DNA of 8,783 nucleotides from Erysipelotrichaceae bacterium (GTDB lineage Bacteria; Bacillota_I; Bacilli_A; Erysipelotrichales; Erysipelotrichaceae). A program made the translations under genes and the position numbers. This document shows positions 1 through 5,428 of the stretch, one piece after another (the stretch's first letter is position 1; each line of letters begins with the position of its first letter). The notes under the pieces are model-generated. The model made no database searches. It was given only the letters and a program-made list of their open reading frames with translations, and had not been told where the DNA came from. The stretch is from assembly GCA_900754715.1 (NCBI GenBank), contig CAAEDX010000068.1, positions 1 to 8,783 of the forward strand, given 5' to 3'.

Positions 1-16
1 AGCCAATTTTTCTTGC

Positions 17-28
17 AATATCGATATT
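17..28. promoter_or_regulatory. 12-bp perfect palindrome upstream of the PadR-type gene
   Basis: AATATCGATATT is a perfect 12-bp palindrome ending 18 bases before the start codon, and TCGATA is repeated again at 28-33. PadR regulators usually bind inverted repeats near their own promoter, so this is a candidate autoregulatory operator. I could not place a convincing -35/-10 pair here because the upstream DNA is cut off by the window edge. Short AT-rich palindromes are common by chance. Confidence 0.3.
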
Positions 29-46
29 CGATAAAGGGGTGTTCAC

Positions 47-340
47 ATGGCACGCAAAAAACTCGGGACGCTGAGCGAACAAATGTATTACGTCTTGCTG
101 GTGCTGCGTGAGGAACGCTGCGGCGCACAGATCGCAGAAGCCGTGGATGCGCTCACCCAGCACCGCGTCAGCCTCGGACCAGGCACGCTGTATGCGCTGC
201 TGGCCCAGTTCGAAGAAGAAGGGAGAAAGCGCAGCTACCGCATCACTCCGGCAGGCATCCAGCTGCTTCTGGATGAATACCGCCGGCTGCTGCAGATGAT
301 CTCAGATACAAAAAAGGCTGCCTTCGAAGATGAAACATAA
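47..340 (+). CDS. PadR family transcriptional regulator, probably with an internal deletion
   Basis: This 97-aa protein has the PadR winged helix-turn-helix pattern: MARKKLGTLSEQMYY at the N-terminus, the recognition-helix motif LGPGTLYALL (43-52) and the wing motif RKRSYRITPAG (60-70). It should be a DNA-binding repressor. Two features depart from the family. The stretch of about ten residues that normally separates the 'EEGLI' end of the recognition region from the 'GRxxxYxLT' strand is absent: FEEEG (55-59) runs straight into RKRSYRIT, which removes one strand of the wing. The usual Gly-Tyr in the second helix is CGAQI (25-29), so the conserved Tyr is Ala. The frame stays open, so this is either an in-frame deletion in a decaying gene or a divergent regulator. 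The start is supported by AAAGGGG (33-39) with 7-nt spacing. It overlaps the next gene by 11 nt. Confidence 0.75.
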   Translation: MARKKLGTLSEQMYYVLLVLREERCGAQIAEAVDALTQHRVSLGPGTLYALLAQFEEEGRKRSYRITPAGIQLLLDEYRRLLQMISDTKKAAFEDET

Positions 341-767
341 ACTGGAGATTGCAAGCGTACGAGCCAATGAGCATGCGCTGCTCCTGATCATCCTGTACAT
401 CGTCTTTGCGCAGATCAACAGCATGAAGCCATCAAGGGCATGGAGCTGTGTCTATATCGCTGCCCTGCTGATCATCATCCCGCTGAGCGCCTTGATCACT
501 TTCCTGTTCGTCACGCCAAGCGCTTCTGATCTTCCTCGACAGATTCAAAGTCCTGTGATGCGCCATATCATCGGTGAGCAAAACGACATTTGCTTCGATT
601 ATGTCGAAGTCGCTCACCCTTCCCTGCTCCCAGTGACAAAGCGCTATTTTCTCACTGATCACGCGATGGATCGTGCGCTCTATGTGCATGAGCCGCTGGA
701 ACAGCCTTATACGGAACCTGAGCTTCGGGCGATCATCGCCAGGATGAAAGAAAACAGCGGCACATGA
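330..767 (+). CDS. Unrecognised small membrane protein next to PadR regulator
   Basis: I do not recognise this 145-aa protein. It has two hydrophobic segments, about residues 15-29 and 39-62, followed by an 80-residue soluble tail that includes HPSLLPVTKRYF and a charged C-terminus (PELRAIIARMKENSGT). It starts inside the last codons of the PadR-type gene (11-nt overlap), so it is probably translationally coupled. Its own ribosome site is weak: AAAAAGG at 311-317 is 12 nt from the ATG. Genes that sit directly after a PadR regulator are often its targets, commonly DUF2812-type membrane proteins or transporters, but I see no clear DUF2812 signature here. Given the damaged regulator, this could be a remnant of a larger protein. 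The last codons form one arm of the terminator at 743-786 and the stop codon lies in its loop. Confidence 0.55.
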   Translation: MKHKLEIASVRANEHALLLIILYIVFAQINSMKPSRAWSCVYIAALLIIIPLSALITFLFVTPSASDLPRQIQSPVMRHIIGEQNDICFDYVEVAHPSLLPVTKRYFLTDHAMDRALYVHEPLEQPYTEPELRAIIARMKENSGT

Positions 768-786
768 TCCGCTGTTTTCTTTCATC
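743..786. terminator. Bidirectional rho-independent terminator between convergent genes
   Basis: The arms 743-760 and 769-786 are perfect reverse complements (18 bp) around an 8-nt loop (761-768). The core arm ends in AACAGCGG / CCGCTGTT and the outer part is A-rich on one side and T-rich on the other, so either transcript ends in a U-rich run. On the plus strand it continues into CTTTT. The plus-strand gene stop codon (765-767) is in the loop and the ffh stop codon (782-784) is in the right arm, so one element serves both convergent genes. Confidence 0.9.
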
Positions 787-2185
787 TTTTCTTGCGTTTT
801 TTCTTGGCCTTCTTAGATCCCGAATGCTTGCTGGATCCAGGCATGCCGCCGCCCATGTTTTTCAGCGCAGCCATATTGGGCATCTTTCCGCTGCCCATCA
901 TCTTCATCATCTGCTGCATCTTCTCAAACTGCGCAAGCATGCGGTTCACATCTGCCACGCTGGTGCCGCTGCCCTTGGCGACGCGGTTCTTGCGTGATGC
1001 TTTCAGACAACCAGGATTGGCGCGCTCATATGGCGTCATGCTCTGAATGATCGCCTCGCTCTTGCGAATGGTTCCTTCGGCGCGGGCATCATCGATCTGG
1101 CCGGCCATCTTGTTGAGGCCCGGGATCATCTTCATCATGCCGCCGAGCGATCCCATCTTCTTGATCTGCTGATACTGCACGAGCATGTCCTCAAGCGTGA
1201 AGGTGCCCTGCATCAGACGGTCTGCCGTCTTCTTGGACGCCTCCATGTCCATCTTTTCCTGTGCCTGCTCGATCAGCGTCAGCACATCGCCCATGCCCAG
1301 GATACGGTCTGCCATGCGGCTGGGGTGGAATACATCCAGATCATCGATCTTTTCGCCCAGACCGACGAACATGACCGGCACATTGGTGATGGCGCGCACC
1401 GAAAGGATGCCGCCGCCGCGAGAATCACCATCGAGCTTGGTCAGCACCAGGCCGCTGACATTGAGCTGATCATGGAAGCTCTGCGCCACATTGACGATAT
1501 CCTGTCCGGTCATGGCGTCCACGGTCAGCAGGATCTCGTCTGGATGGAGAAGATCACGGATATCGCTGAGCTCACGCATCAGTTCCTCATCGATATGCAG
1601 ACGTCCGGCAGTATCGAAAAGCACCGTGTCATAACCGTTTTCCTGTGCATACGTCATCGCGCTTCTGGCTGTTTCCAGCGCGCCGGTCTCTATGCCCAGG
1701 GTAAACACATCGACACCGATGCTCTCACCCAGTGTCTGCAGCTGCTCGATCGCGGCCGGACGGATGACATCGCAAGCGACCAGCAGCGGCCGGCGCTTCT
1801 GTTTCTTCTTCATCAGGTTGGCGATCTTGGCGCTGGCCGTCGTCTTACCGGTACCCTGCAGGCCCACCATCATCACGGTAGTGATGCCCTCTTTTTTATA
1901 ATGGATCTCCGTTTCCTCAGTGCCCAGCAGATCCGTGATCTCGTCATGGACGATCTTGACGACCATCTGGCTGGGATTCAGCGATTTCATGACCGTCTCG
2001 CCCAGTGCCTGTTCCTTGACCCGGGCAATGAAGTCCTTGACCACCTTATAGTTGACGTCTGCTTCCAGCAGTGACATCCGCACTTCCTTCAGCATGTCGT
2101 TCATGTTCTTCTCTGTCAGCTTTCCCTGACCGGTCAGGTTCTTGAACGCCTGGCTCATTCTTTCGGTTAAGGATTCAAAAGCCAT
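782..2185 (-). CDS. ffh: Signal recognition particle GTPase Ffh (SRP54)
   Basis: Ffh is the protein subunit of the signal recognition particle. It binds 4.5S/scRNA and signal sequences of nascent membrane and secreted proteins and docks on FtsY. The 467 aa show the N domain (MAFESLTERM start), then the G domain: P-loop GLQGTGKTT (108-116), DVIRPAA (139-145), DTAGR (191-195), TKLD (249-252) and GLGEKIDDL (275-283). The Met-rich M domain follows, with the fingerloop GSLGGMMKMIPG (345-356), the RNA-binding SRKNRVAKGSGTS (397-409) and a Met-rich, then Lys-rich tail ending KKKRKKR. The length is somewhat above the usual ~450 because of this tail. The longest frame begins at a GTG (2194), but that GTG is part of the Shine-Dalgarno GAGGTG, so I take ATG at 2185. 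The gene lies downstream of an rlmA-type gene, without the ylxM gene that commonly precedes ffh in Firmicutes. Confidence 0.98.
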   Translation of the reverse strand: MAFESLTERMSQAFKNLTGQGKLTEKNMNDMLKEVRMSLLEADVNYKVVKDFIARVKEQALGETVMKSLNPSQMVVKIVHDEITDLLGTEETEIHYKKEGITTVMMVGLQGTGKTTASAKIANLMKKKQKRRPLLVACDVIRPAAIEQLQTLGESIGVDVFTLGIETGALETARSAMTYAQENGYDTVLFDTAGRLHIDEELMRELSDIRDLLHPDEILLTVDAMTGQDIVNVAQSFHDQLNVSGLVLTKLDGDSRGGGILSVRAITNVPVMFVGLGEKIDDLDVFHPSRMADRILGMGDVLTLIEQAQEKMDMEASKKTADRLMQGTFTLEDMLVQYQQIKKMGSLGGMMKMIPGLNKMAGQIDDARAEGTIRKSEAIIQSMTPYERANPGCLKASRKNRVAKGSGTSVADVNRMLAQFEKMQQMMKMMGSGKMPNMAALKNMGGGMPGSSKHSGSKKAKKKRKKR

Positions 2186-2191
2186 CTGATA

Positions 2192-2197
2192 CACCTC
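2192..2197 (-). promoter_or_regulatory. ffh ribosome binding site that decides the start
   Basis: GAGGTG lies 6 nt before ATG 2185. It contains the GTG codon (2194-2192) that would otherwise be read as an upstream start, which adds three residues (MYQ) absent from the family's usual MAFE/MxFE N-terminus. Confidence 0.85.
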
Positions 2198-2212
2198 ATT
2201 TCACACCGTTCC

Positions 2213-2221
2213 AGTATAACA
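2213..2221 (-). promoter_or_regulatory. Extended -10 promoter of ffh
   Basis: On the minus strand TGTTATACT gives an extended -10 (TG-n-TATACT, one mismatch to TATAAT). It would start transcription near 2206, about 20 nt before the ffh start codon. No good -35 is seen at 16-18 nt spacing, which fits an extended -10 promoter. It lies in the 53-nt gap after the rlmA-type gene, so ffh may be expressed both alone and by read-through. Confidence 0.5.
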
Positions 2222-2238
2222 CAGATCTCGCTGTCCGG

Positions 2239-3021
2239 CTATTGTTTTTGATACAGCTCCATGCGGAAACTGATGCGTGTCTGCAGCTGCGCGAGCGCAT
2301 TCAGCCGGCTGACCCCTGCTTGGGGAGAACGGTAATAATATGGGGTCATCTGAAAGAGCGCATGGATCATCTCCTGACCTTCTACCGTGATCTGATCACG
2401 AACCGTTCGCGTGAAGCACAGTGCCATCCCCGGATCGCTCTTGGTCTCCTCATGGTTCTCATAGACCTGCTCATAAAGCACTTGCTTCAGCTCCAGCAGA
2501 TGATCATGCGCCGGACCTACCTTTAGCACATAGCCTCCTGGCTTGAGGACCCGGAGAAATTCTGTCTGCGCAAACGGGGCAAAGATGCTCATCACCATAT
2601 CGACGCATTCATCTTCCAGTGGCAGATCGTAGATGCTTGCCGCAAAGGCATGGATGTCAGGATGGCGGCGCGCGCATTTCATCAGCGCGTATTTGCTCAT
2701 GTCAAACGCAAAGATCTCTTTGCCTGCTTCTGCCGCTGCCTGGGCATAATAGCCTTCCCCGCAGCCACAGTCCGCGATGAGCCGCACCGGCAGCTCCTGC
2801 ACGATGCCGCGCAGCGCATCCCGCAGGCAGCGGTAATGCCCTTGTTCGAGAAAAGCGGTGCGCGCCTTGACCATCGCTTTGTTGTCGCCGGTCTCTTTGC
2901 GGGCATTGACCAGCAGATTGACATAGCCTTGTCTGGCGACATCGAAGCTATGGCCGTTCTGGCAGCGGAAGGTCCTTTCTTCTCTTTTCAGCTCACCATG
3001 GCAGTTGGGACAGCGCAGCAT
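2239..3021 (-). CDS. rlmA: 23S rRNA (guanine-N1)-methyltransferase, RlmA/TlrB family
   Basis: This 260-aa protein is an RlmA-type SAM-dependent methyltransferase. Members methylate N1 of a guanine in helix 35 of 23S rRNA (G745 or G748 in E. coli numbering); the Gram-positive TlrB type is linked to tylosin resistance. The N-terminal zinc ribbon is visible as C4-x2-C7-x12-C20-x3-H24, followed by the family motif FDVARQGYVNLL (26-37), RTAFLEQGHY (54-63), SAM motif I DCGCGEGYY (84-92), the acidic residue D107 of FAFDMSK, IFAPF (146-150) and the PGG strand (161-163). Whether it modifies G745 or G748 cannot be read from the sequence. The longest frame starts at 3081, but 3081-3024 adds non-family residues and overlaps the promoter. 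ATG 3021 has GAGAGG 9 nt upstream and gives the expected MLRCPNC start. Confidence 0.9.
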   Translation of the reverse strand: MLRCPNCHGELKREERTFRCQNGHSFDVARQGYVNLLVNARKETGDNKAMVKARTAFLEQGHYRCLRDALRGIVQELPVRLIADCGCGEGYYAQAAAEAGKEIFAFDMSKYALMKCARRHPDIHAFAASIYDLPLEDECVDMVMSIFAPFAQTEFLRVLKPGGYVLKVGPAHDHLLELKQVLYEQVYENHEETKSDPGMALCFTRTVRDQITVEGQEMIHALFQMTPYYYRSPQAGVSRLNALAQLQTRISFRMELYQKQ

Positions 3022-3030
3022 GCTCATCAT

Positions 3031-3036
3031 CCTCTC
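3031..3036 (-). promoter_or_regulatory. Ribosome binding site of the rlmA-type gene
   Basis: GAGAGG is followed by ATGATGAGCATG. It abuts the first ATG (3030) and is 9 nt from the third (3021). Normal spacing and the zinc-ribbon alignment favour 3021. Confidence 0.65.
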
Positions 3037-3051
3037 TTTTAATTTGCGACC

Positions 3052-3080
3052 ATTGTATCGCAAAACCTGCATGCTGTCCA
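3052..3080 (-). promoter_or_regulatory. Sigma-A type promoter of rlmA-ffh
   Basis: On the minus strand TGGACA (3080-3075) and TACAAT (3057-3052) are separated by 17 nt. Each hexamer has one mismatch to consensus. The start site would be near 3045, giving a leader of about 24 nt before ATG 3021. It sits just after the last gene of the ABC cassette, after which I see no terminator, so some read-through from that cassette is possible. Confidence 0.75.
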
Positions 3081-3094
3081 TCTTCCACGCGCTT

Positions 3095-3679
3095 TTATCC
3101 GCCTTGCCTTAGCAGCAAGACACTGAGCAAAAGATCGAGCCCAAGCAAGATGAGCAATGTCAGGATCGCTGACAAAAGCTGCGTCCAGCCCACAAAGATC
3201 AGCACGCTTGCTGCCAGGCAGGCAGCGACGAGCAGAAAGTGCATGAGGCCGCTGCGATCCTGCTGGCGCGACAACATGATGAAATAAAGCACAGCGGCCA
3301 GATAAGCCATCAGCCCCAATGACACAATGCTCAGCAGATGCGAGATCGATTCCTGCAGATACAGCATGAAAGCGATAGCTGCCATGGTCTGCAGCCCAGC
3401 CAGCAAGGCTTTGGTCATCAGCAGCGCGCCGATGATCTGCCGGCGCGGATACGGCAGTGAATACATCGTGCGGGAAGGCGGGCCATACCACAGATCGTCC
3501 AAGGACGCCATGATCGCGATCATGAATACCGCCATGATCACCCAGATGAAAAAATAGTAAGATAAGTCCAGATGTCCATGTTCCTGGCAAAGTCCAGCCA
3601 TGACCAAGACATGGTATATCACGGCACAGGCCAGCATTCCTTTGATGCTGCGCAGATGAAAACCGATGATCTTCTTCAT
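3095..3679 (-). CDS. ABC-2 type transporter permease, second of a pair
   Basis: This 194-aa protein is very hydrophobic, with about six membrane helices (roughly 15-31, 41-60, 83-108, 114-136, 146-165, 167-190). The short cytoplasmic segment MYSLPYPRRQIIGA (72-85) matches the 'slPvsRxxii' pattern that follows the second helix in ABC-2 and YtrC/YtrD-like permeases. It is the last gene of the GntR-ABC-permease-permease cassette and should form a heteromeric channel with the preceding gene product, powered by the ATPase encoded at 4265-4966. The longest frame starts at GTG 3688, but that GTG lies inside the AGGAGGTGA ribosome site, so ATG 3679 (8 nt after AGGAGG) is the better start. The substrate is unknown. 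No terminator is seen before the next promoter. Confidence 0.8.
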   Translation of the reverse strand: MKKIIGFHLRSIKGMLACAVIYHVLVMAGLCQEHGHLDLSYYFFIWVIMAVFMIAIMASLDDLWYGPPSRTMYSLPYPRRQIIGALLMTKALLAGLQTMAAIAFMLYLQESISHLLSIVSLGLMAYLAAVLYFIMLSRQQDRSGLMHFLLVAACLAASVLIFVGWTQLLSAILTLLILLGLDLLLSVLLLRQGG

Positions 3680-3684
3680 CTTGT

Positions 3685-3693
3685 TCACCTCCT
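3685..3693 (-). promoter_or_regulatory. Full-consensus ribosome binding site of second permease
   Basis: AGGAGGTGA is fully complementary to the 3' end of 16S rRNA. It contains the stop codon TGA of the upstream permease (3687-3685) and a GTG that looks like a start but is more likely part of the site. It sets the start at ATG 3679. Confidence 0.85.
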
Positions 3694-4260
3694 GAATGAT
3701 CTGACCATGGCCGCCAGGACAAAGCCTGCCTCAAGCGCCATGAGGATCACACCCAAGCAAAATGATGCATTCATCTCATATGTGAGGATCCAGACATCGC
3801 CGATGATGGCCGCATTCATGAAAATAAATGAATTGGTGATATGCAGATAGGCATTCATCATCCAGCTCAACTGAGCTAAGATGAAGGCTGCGCTCAGCAA
3901 TCCGCAGCGAAGCATACCTTCAGCATCCAAAGCGATATCGGAACACAGGCAGATCGCTTTGATCAACAAAGCGATCCATCCTGCCTGGGCAAGGATCAGC
4001 GCGCTTTGAAAACCGATATGCCAGCGCACATTGACCGGCATGAAGCTCTCCAGACGCTGATGAGGGCCGACATACAATGCGCGCTTGAGCATTTCGGCTG
4101 CCAGCAGCAACACAAAGATCGCGGCAGCGATCAGATACTGAGGATCCACGGGCACATAAGCGATCAGCAACGGCAAGATGAGCACCATTGCCGCGCTCAT
4201 CAAGAAGAGGATGAGAAATAGCTTCTTCAGCAGCATTCCTTCCAGCCTGATCATCTTCAT
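3685..4260 (-). CDS. ABC-2 type transporter permease, first of a pair
   Basis: This 191-aa protein has about six predicted membrane helices (roughly 14-36, 42-58, 82-105, 117-138, 143-161, 165-185). The loop after helix 2, RLESFMPVNVRWHIGF (69-84), is in the same place as the LPYPRR loop of the second permease, so the two look like diverged paralogous half-channels. The frame is open further upstream to 4368, but that part lies inside the ATPase gene. ATG 4260 begins 4 nt after the ATPase stop codon and has AGGAG 8 nt upstream, so this is the start. The stop codon is embedded in the ribosome site of the next gene, suggesting tight translational coupling. Confidence 0.8.
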   Translation of the reverse strand: MKMIRLEGMLLKKLFLILFLMSAAMVLILPLLIAYVPVDPQYLIAAAIFVLLLAAEMLKRALYVGPHQRLESFMPVNVRWHIGFQSALILAQAGWIALLIKAICLCSDIALDAEGMLRCGLLSAAFILAQLSWMMNAYLHITNSFIFMNAAIIGDVWILTYEMNASFCLGVILMALEAGFVLAAMVRSFRR

Positions 4261-4264
4261 GTCC

Positions 4265-4966
4265 TCATCTCCTCTCTGCTTTGATATAACTTCTGACCAG
4301 CTCCTGCATGTCACAGCCATGCTGCAGACGCAAGTCGTCTGCTTCCGCGTCAACGGCCAGACGTCCATCCTGCATGATCATCAGCCGGTCCAGATACGTC
4401 TCGATCTCACCGGGAAAATGGGTAGAGATGAGCAGCGCGGCATCTCCCTGGGCCGCCATGATCAGCTTCATCGCCTCTTCACGAAGCTGCGGGTCAAGCG
4501 CGGCAAAAGGCTCATCAAACAGAAACAGTTCGGCCCTGCGGCTGATGACGAAGATGAGCTCAAGCAATGTCCGGGTGCCCTGGCTCATGCTGCCTAAGCG
4601 CATATTGTCACGAAACGCATATCGATCCAGCAGTCTGCCGCAGCTGACTGGATCGAAATCCGCATAAAAGGTCTCATACAACAGTCGGATCTTTCCTACT
4701 TGCATATGATCAGAAAAACTGCTTTCATCCGGCAGATAAGCGATACGGGCGCGGTCAGCGCAGCGCAGCGGCTGTCCATCGATGCGCACGCTGCCGCGCT
4801 CAGGCAAAAGCAGACCGGCAAAAAGCTTCATCAATGTCGTCTTGCCGGCGCCATTGCCGCCGCACAGCGCACATACCTTTCCCGCTTCGATCACACAGTC
4901 CACATGGAACAGCGCGTTCTTTCTCCCATAGCTCTGGCTCACATCAGCACATTCGATCTGTTTCAT
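4265..4966 (-). CDS. ABC transporter ATP-binding protein, YtrB/BcrA-like
   Basis: This ATPase (233 aa) should energise the two permeases downstream. It has Walker A GGNGAGKTT (36-44), a Walker B with catalytic Glu LFLFDEP (147-153), the D-loop AALD (155-158) and the switch His in STH (H183). The signature motif is the variant MSQGT (127-131) rather than LSGGQ, and the Q-loop position reads YLPDE (78-82) with no Gln. Both variants are familiar in the BcrA/YtrB exporter class, which includes antibiotic-resistance and cell-envelope-stress transporters. The gene overlaps the gntR-like stop by 23 nt. Two starts are possible: ATG 4972 is only 4 nt from AAAGGAG (4983-4977), while ATG 4966 is 10 nt away. 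I chose 4966, which gives MKQIEC, but 4972 (two more residues) cannot be excluded. Confidence 0.92.
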   Translation of the reverse strand: MKQIECADVSQSYGRKNALFHVDCVIEAGKVCALCGGNGAGKTTLMKLFAGLLLPERGSVRIDGQPLRCADRARIAYLPDESSFSDHMQVGKIRLLYETFYADFDPVSCGRLLDRYAFRDNMRLGSMSQGTRTLLELIFVISRRAELFLFDEPFAALDPQLREEAMKLIMAAQGDAALLISTHFPGEIETYLDRLMIMQDGRLAVDAEADDLRLQHGCDMQELVRSYIKAERR

Positions 4967-5321
4967 GATCATTCAGCTCCTTTCGCACCAGTTCTTCCAA
5001 TGTCTTTTCATCTACACCATAGGCGCGCATCTCTCTGATCCATTCGCGGACCTTTTCGGTGATCACCTGTGCTCGCAAAGCCTCGATGCGCGCGGCATCA
5101 TTAGTGACGAAACGCCCGCTCGTGCGTTTCGTGTATAACAATCCTTCTTGTTCCAGCTCCGTCAGCGCTTTCTGCATCGTATTGGGATTCACTTCATAAC
5201 GGACCGCCAGCTCACGCACCGGCGCAATCTTTTCGTCACACTGGTATTCGCCGCTGATGATCCGCTGACGGATATCATCCATGATCTGCAGATAAATCGC
5301 TCTGGCATGATCATAATGCAT
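4944..5321 (-). CDS. GntR family regulator, YtrA subfamily
   Basis: This 125-aa protein is a short GntR regulator. It has the winged helix-turn-helix (AIYLQIMDDIRQRI at 8-21, PVRELA at 34-39, NPNTMQKALTELEQEGLLY at 45-63, SGRFV at 68-72) and a C-terminal tail of only about 50 residues, too small for a FadR or HutC ligand domain. That architecture, and its place directly before an ABC ATPase and two permeases, define the YtrA subfamily, whose members repress their own transporter operons. In Bacillus subtilis YtrA responds to some cell-wall antibiotics; the signal here is unknown. The longest frame starts at GTG 5330, but GGAG (5333-5330) overlaps that codon and sits 8 nt from ATG 5321. The gene is preceded by a clear promoter and operator and overlaps the ATPase gene. 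Confidence 0.92.
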   Translation of the reverse strand: MHYDHARAIYLQIMDDIRQRIISGEYQCDEKIAPVRELAVRYEVNPNTMQKALTELEQEGLLYTKRTSGRFVTNDAARIEALRAQVITEKVREWIREMRAYGVDEKTLEELVRKELNDHETDRMC

Positions 5322-5335
5322 AGGCATCACTCCAC

Positions 5336-5357
5336 TTGTATTATTGTTCTAGTACAA
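5336..5357 (-). promoter_or_regulatory. Candidate operator for the YtrA-like repressor
   Basis: On the plus strand the arms TTGTATTA (5336-5343) and TAGTACAA (5350-5357) form an inverted repeat with 7 of 8 matches and a 6-nt spacer. The centre is about one and a half helical turns downstream of the -10 box, so a bound dimer would cover the predicted start site (about 5355) and the first 20 transcribed bases. Half-sites of the GTACTA type fit what I recall for the YtrA subfamily. Binding is inferred, not shown. Confidence 0.6.
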
Positions 5358-5361
5358 TATT

Positions 5362-5390
5362 ATAATATATCATGATCATCCTAAAGTCAA
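5362..5390 (-). promoter_or_regulatory. Sigma-A type promoter of the GntR-ABC cassette
   Basis: On the minus strand TTGACT (5390-5385) and TATTAT (5367-5362) are 17 nt apart. A better -10 hexamer, TATAAT, lies three bases further on but with 20-nt spacing. The start site would be near 5355, about 33 nt before ATG 5321. The promoter begins at the last base of the terminator tail of the preceding operon. The palindrome ATGATCAT (5372-5379) lies between the two boxes. Confidence 0.8.
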
Positions 5391-5422
5391 CAAAAGAAAA
5401 CAGCCAGCGTGATGCTGACTGT
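5391..5422 (-). terminator. Rho-independent terminator of the ezrA-desulfurase-thiI operon
   Basis: Read on the minus strand, ACAGTCAGC (5422-5414) pairs with GCTGGCTGT (5408-5400) through nine pairs including one U-G wobble, around a 5-nt loop, followed by TTTTCTTTT. It begins 6 nt after the stop codon of the 72-aa gene. It isolates this operon from the GntR cassette promoter that follows at once. Confidence 0.88.
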
Positions 5423-5428
5423 CATTCG

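Noticed and set aside
1325..2074. 249-codon open frame on the plus strand opposite ffh
   Set aside because: It is fully antisense to the well-supported ffh gene, has no family motif and is explained by the codon pattern of the opposite strand.
2650..3042. 130-codon plus-strand frame opposite the rlmA-type gene
   Set aside because: It lies antisense to a clear methyltransferase and would run through its promoter region; no supporting signals.
3058..3094. Possible terminator after the second permease around GCATGC
   Set aside because: GCATGC is only a 6-bp palindrome with no loop or U-tract; no convincing hairpin can be formed there.
3039..3734. 231-codon open frame on the minus strand overlapping both permease genes
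   Set aside because: It is a different frame of the same strand as the hydrophobic permeases. The product is rich in His, Trp, Arg and Ser with no membrane pattern, and the real genes have exact ribosome sites.
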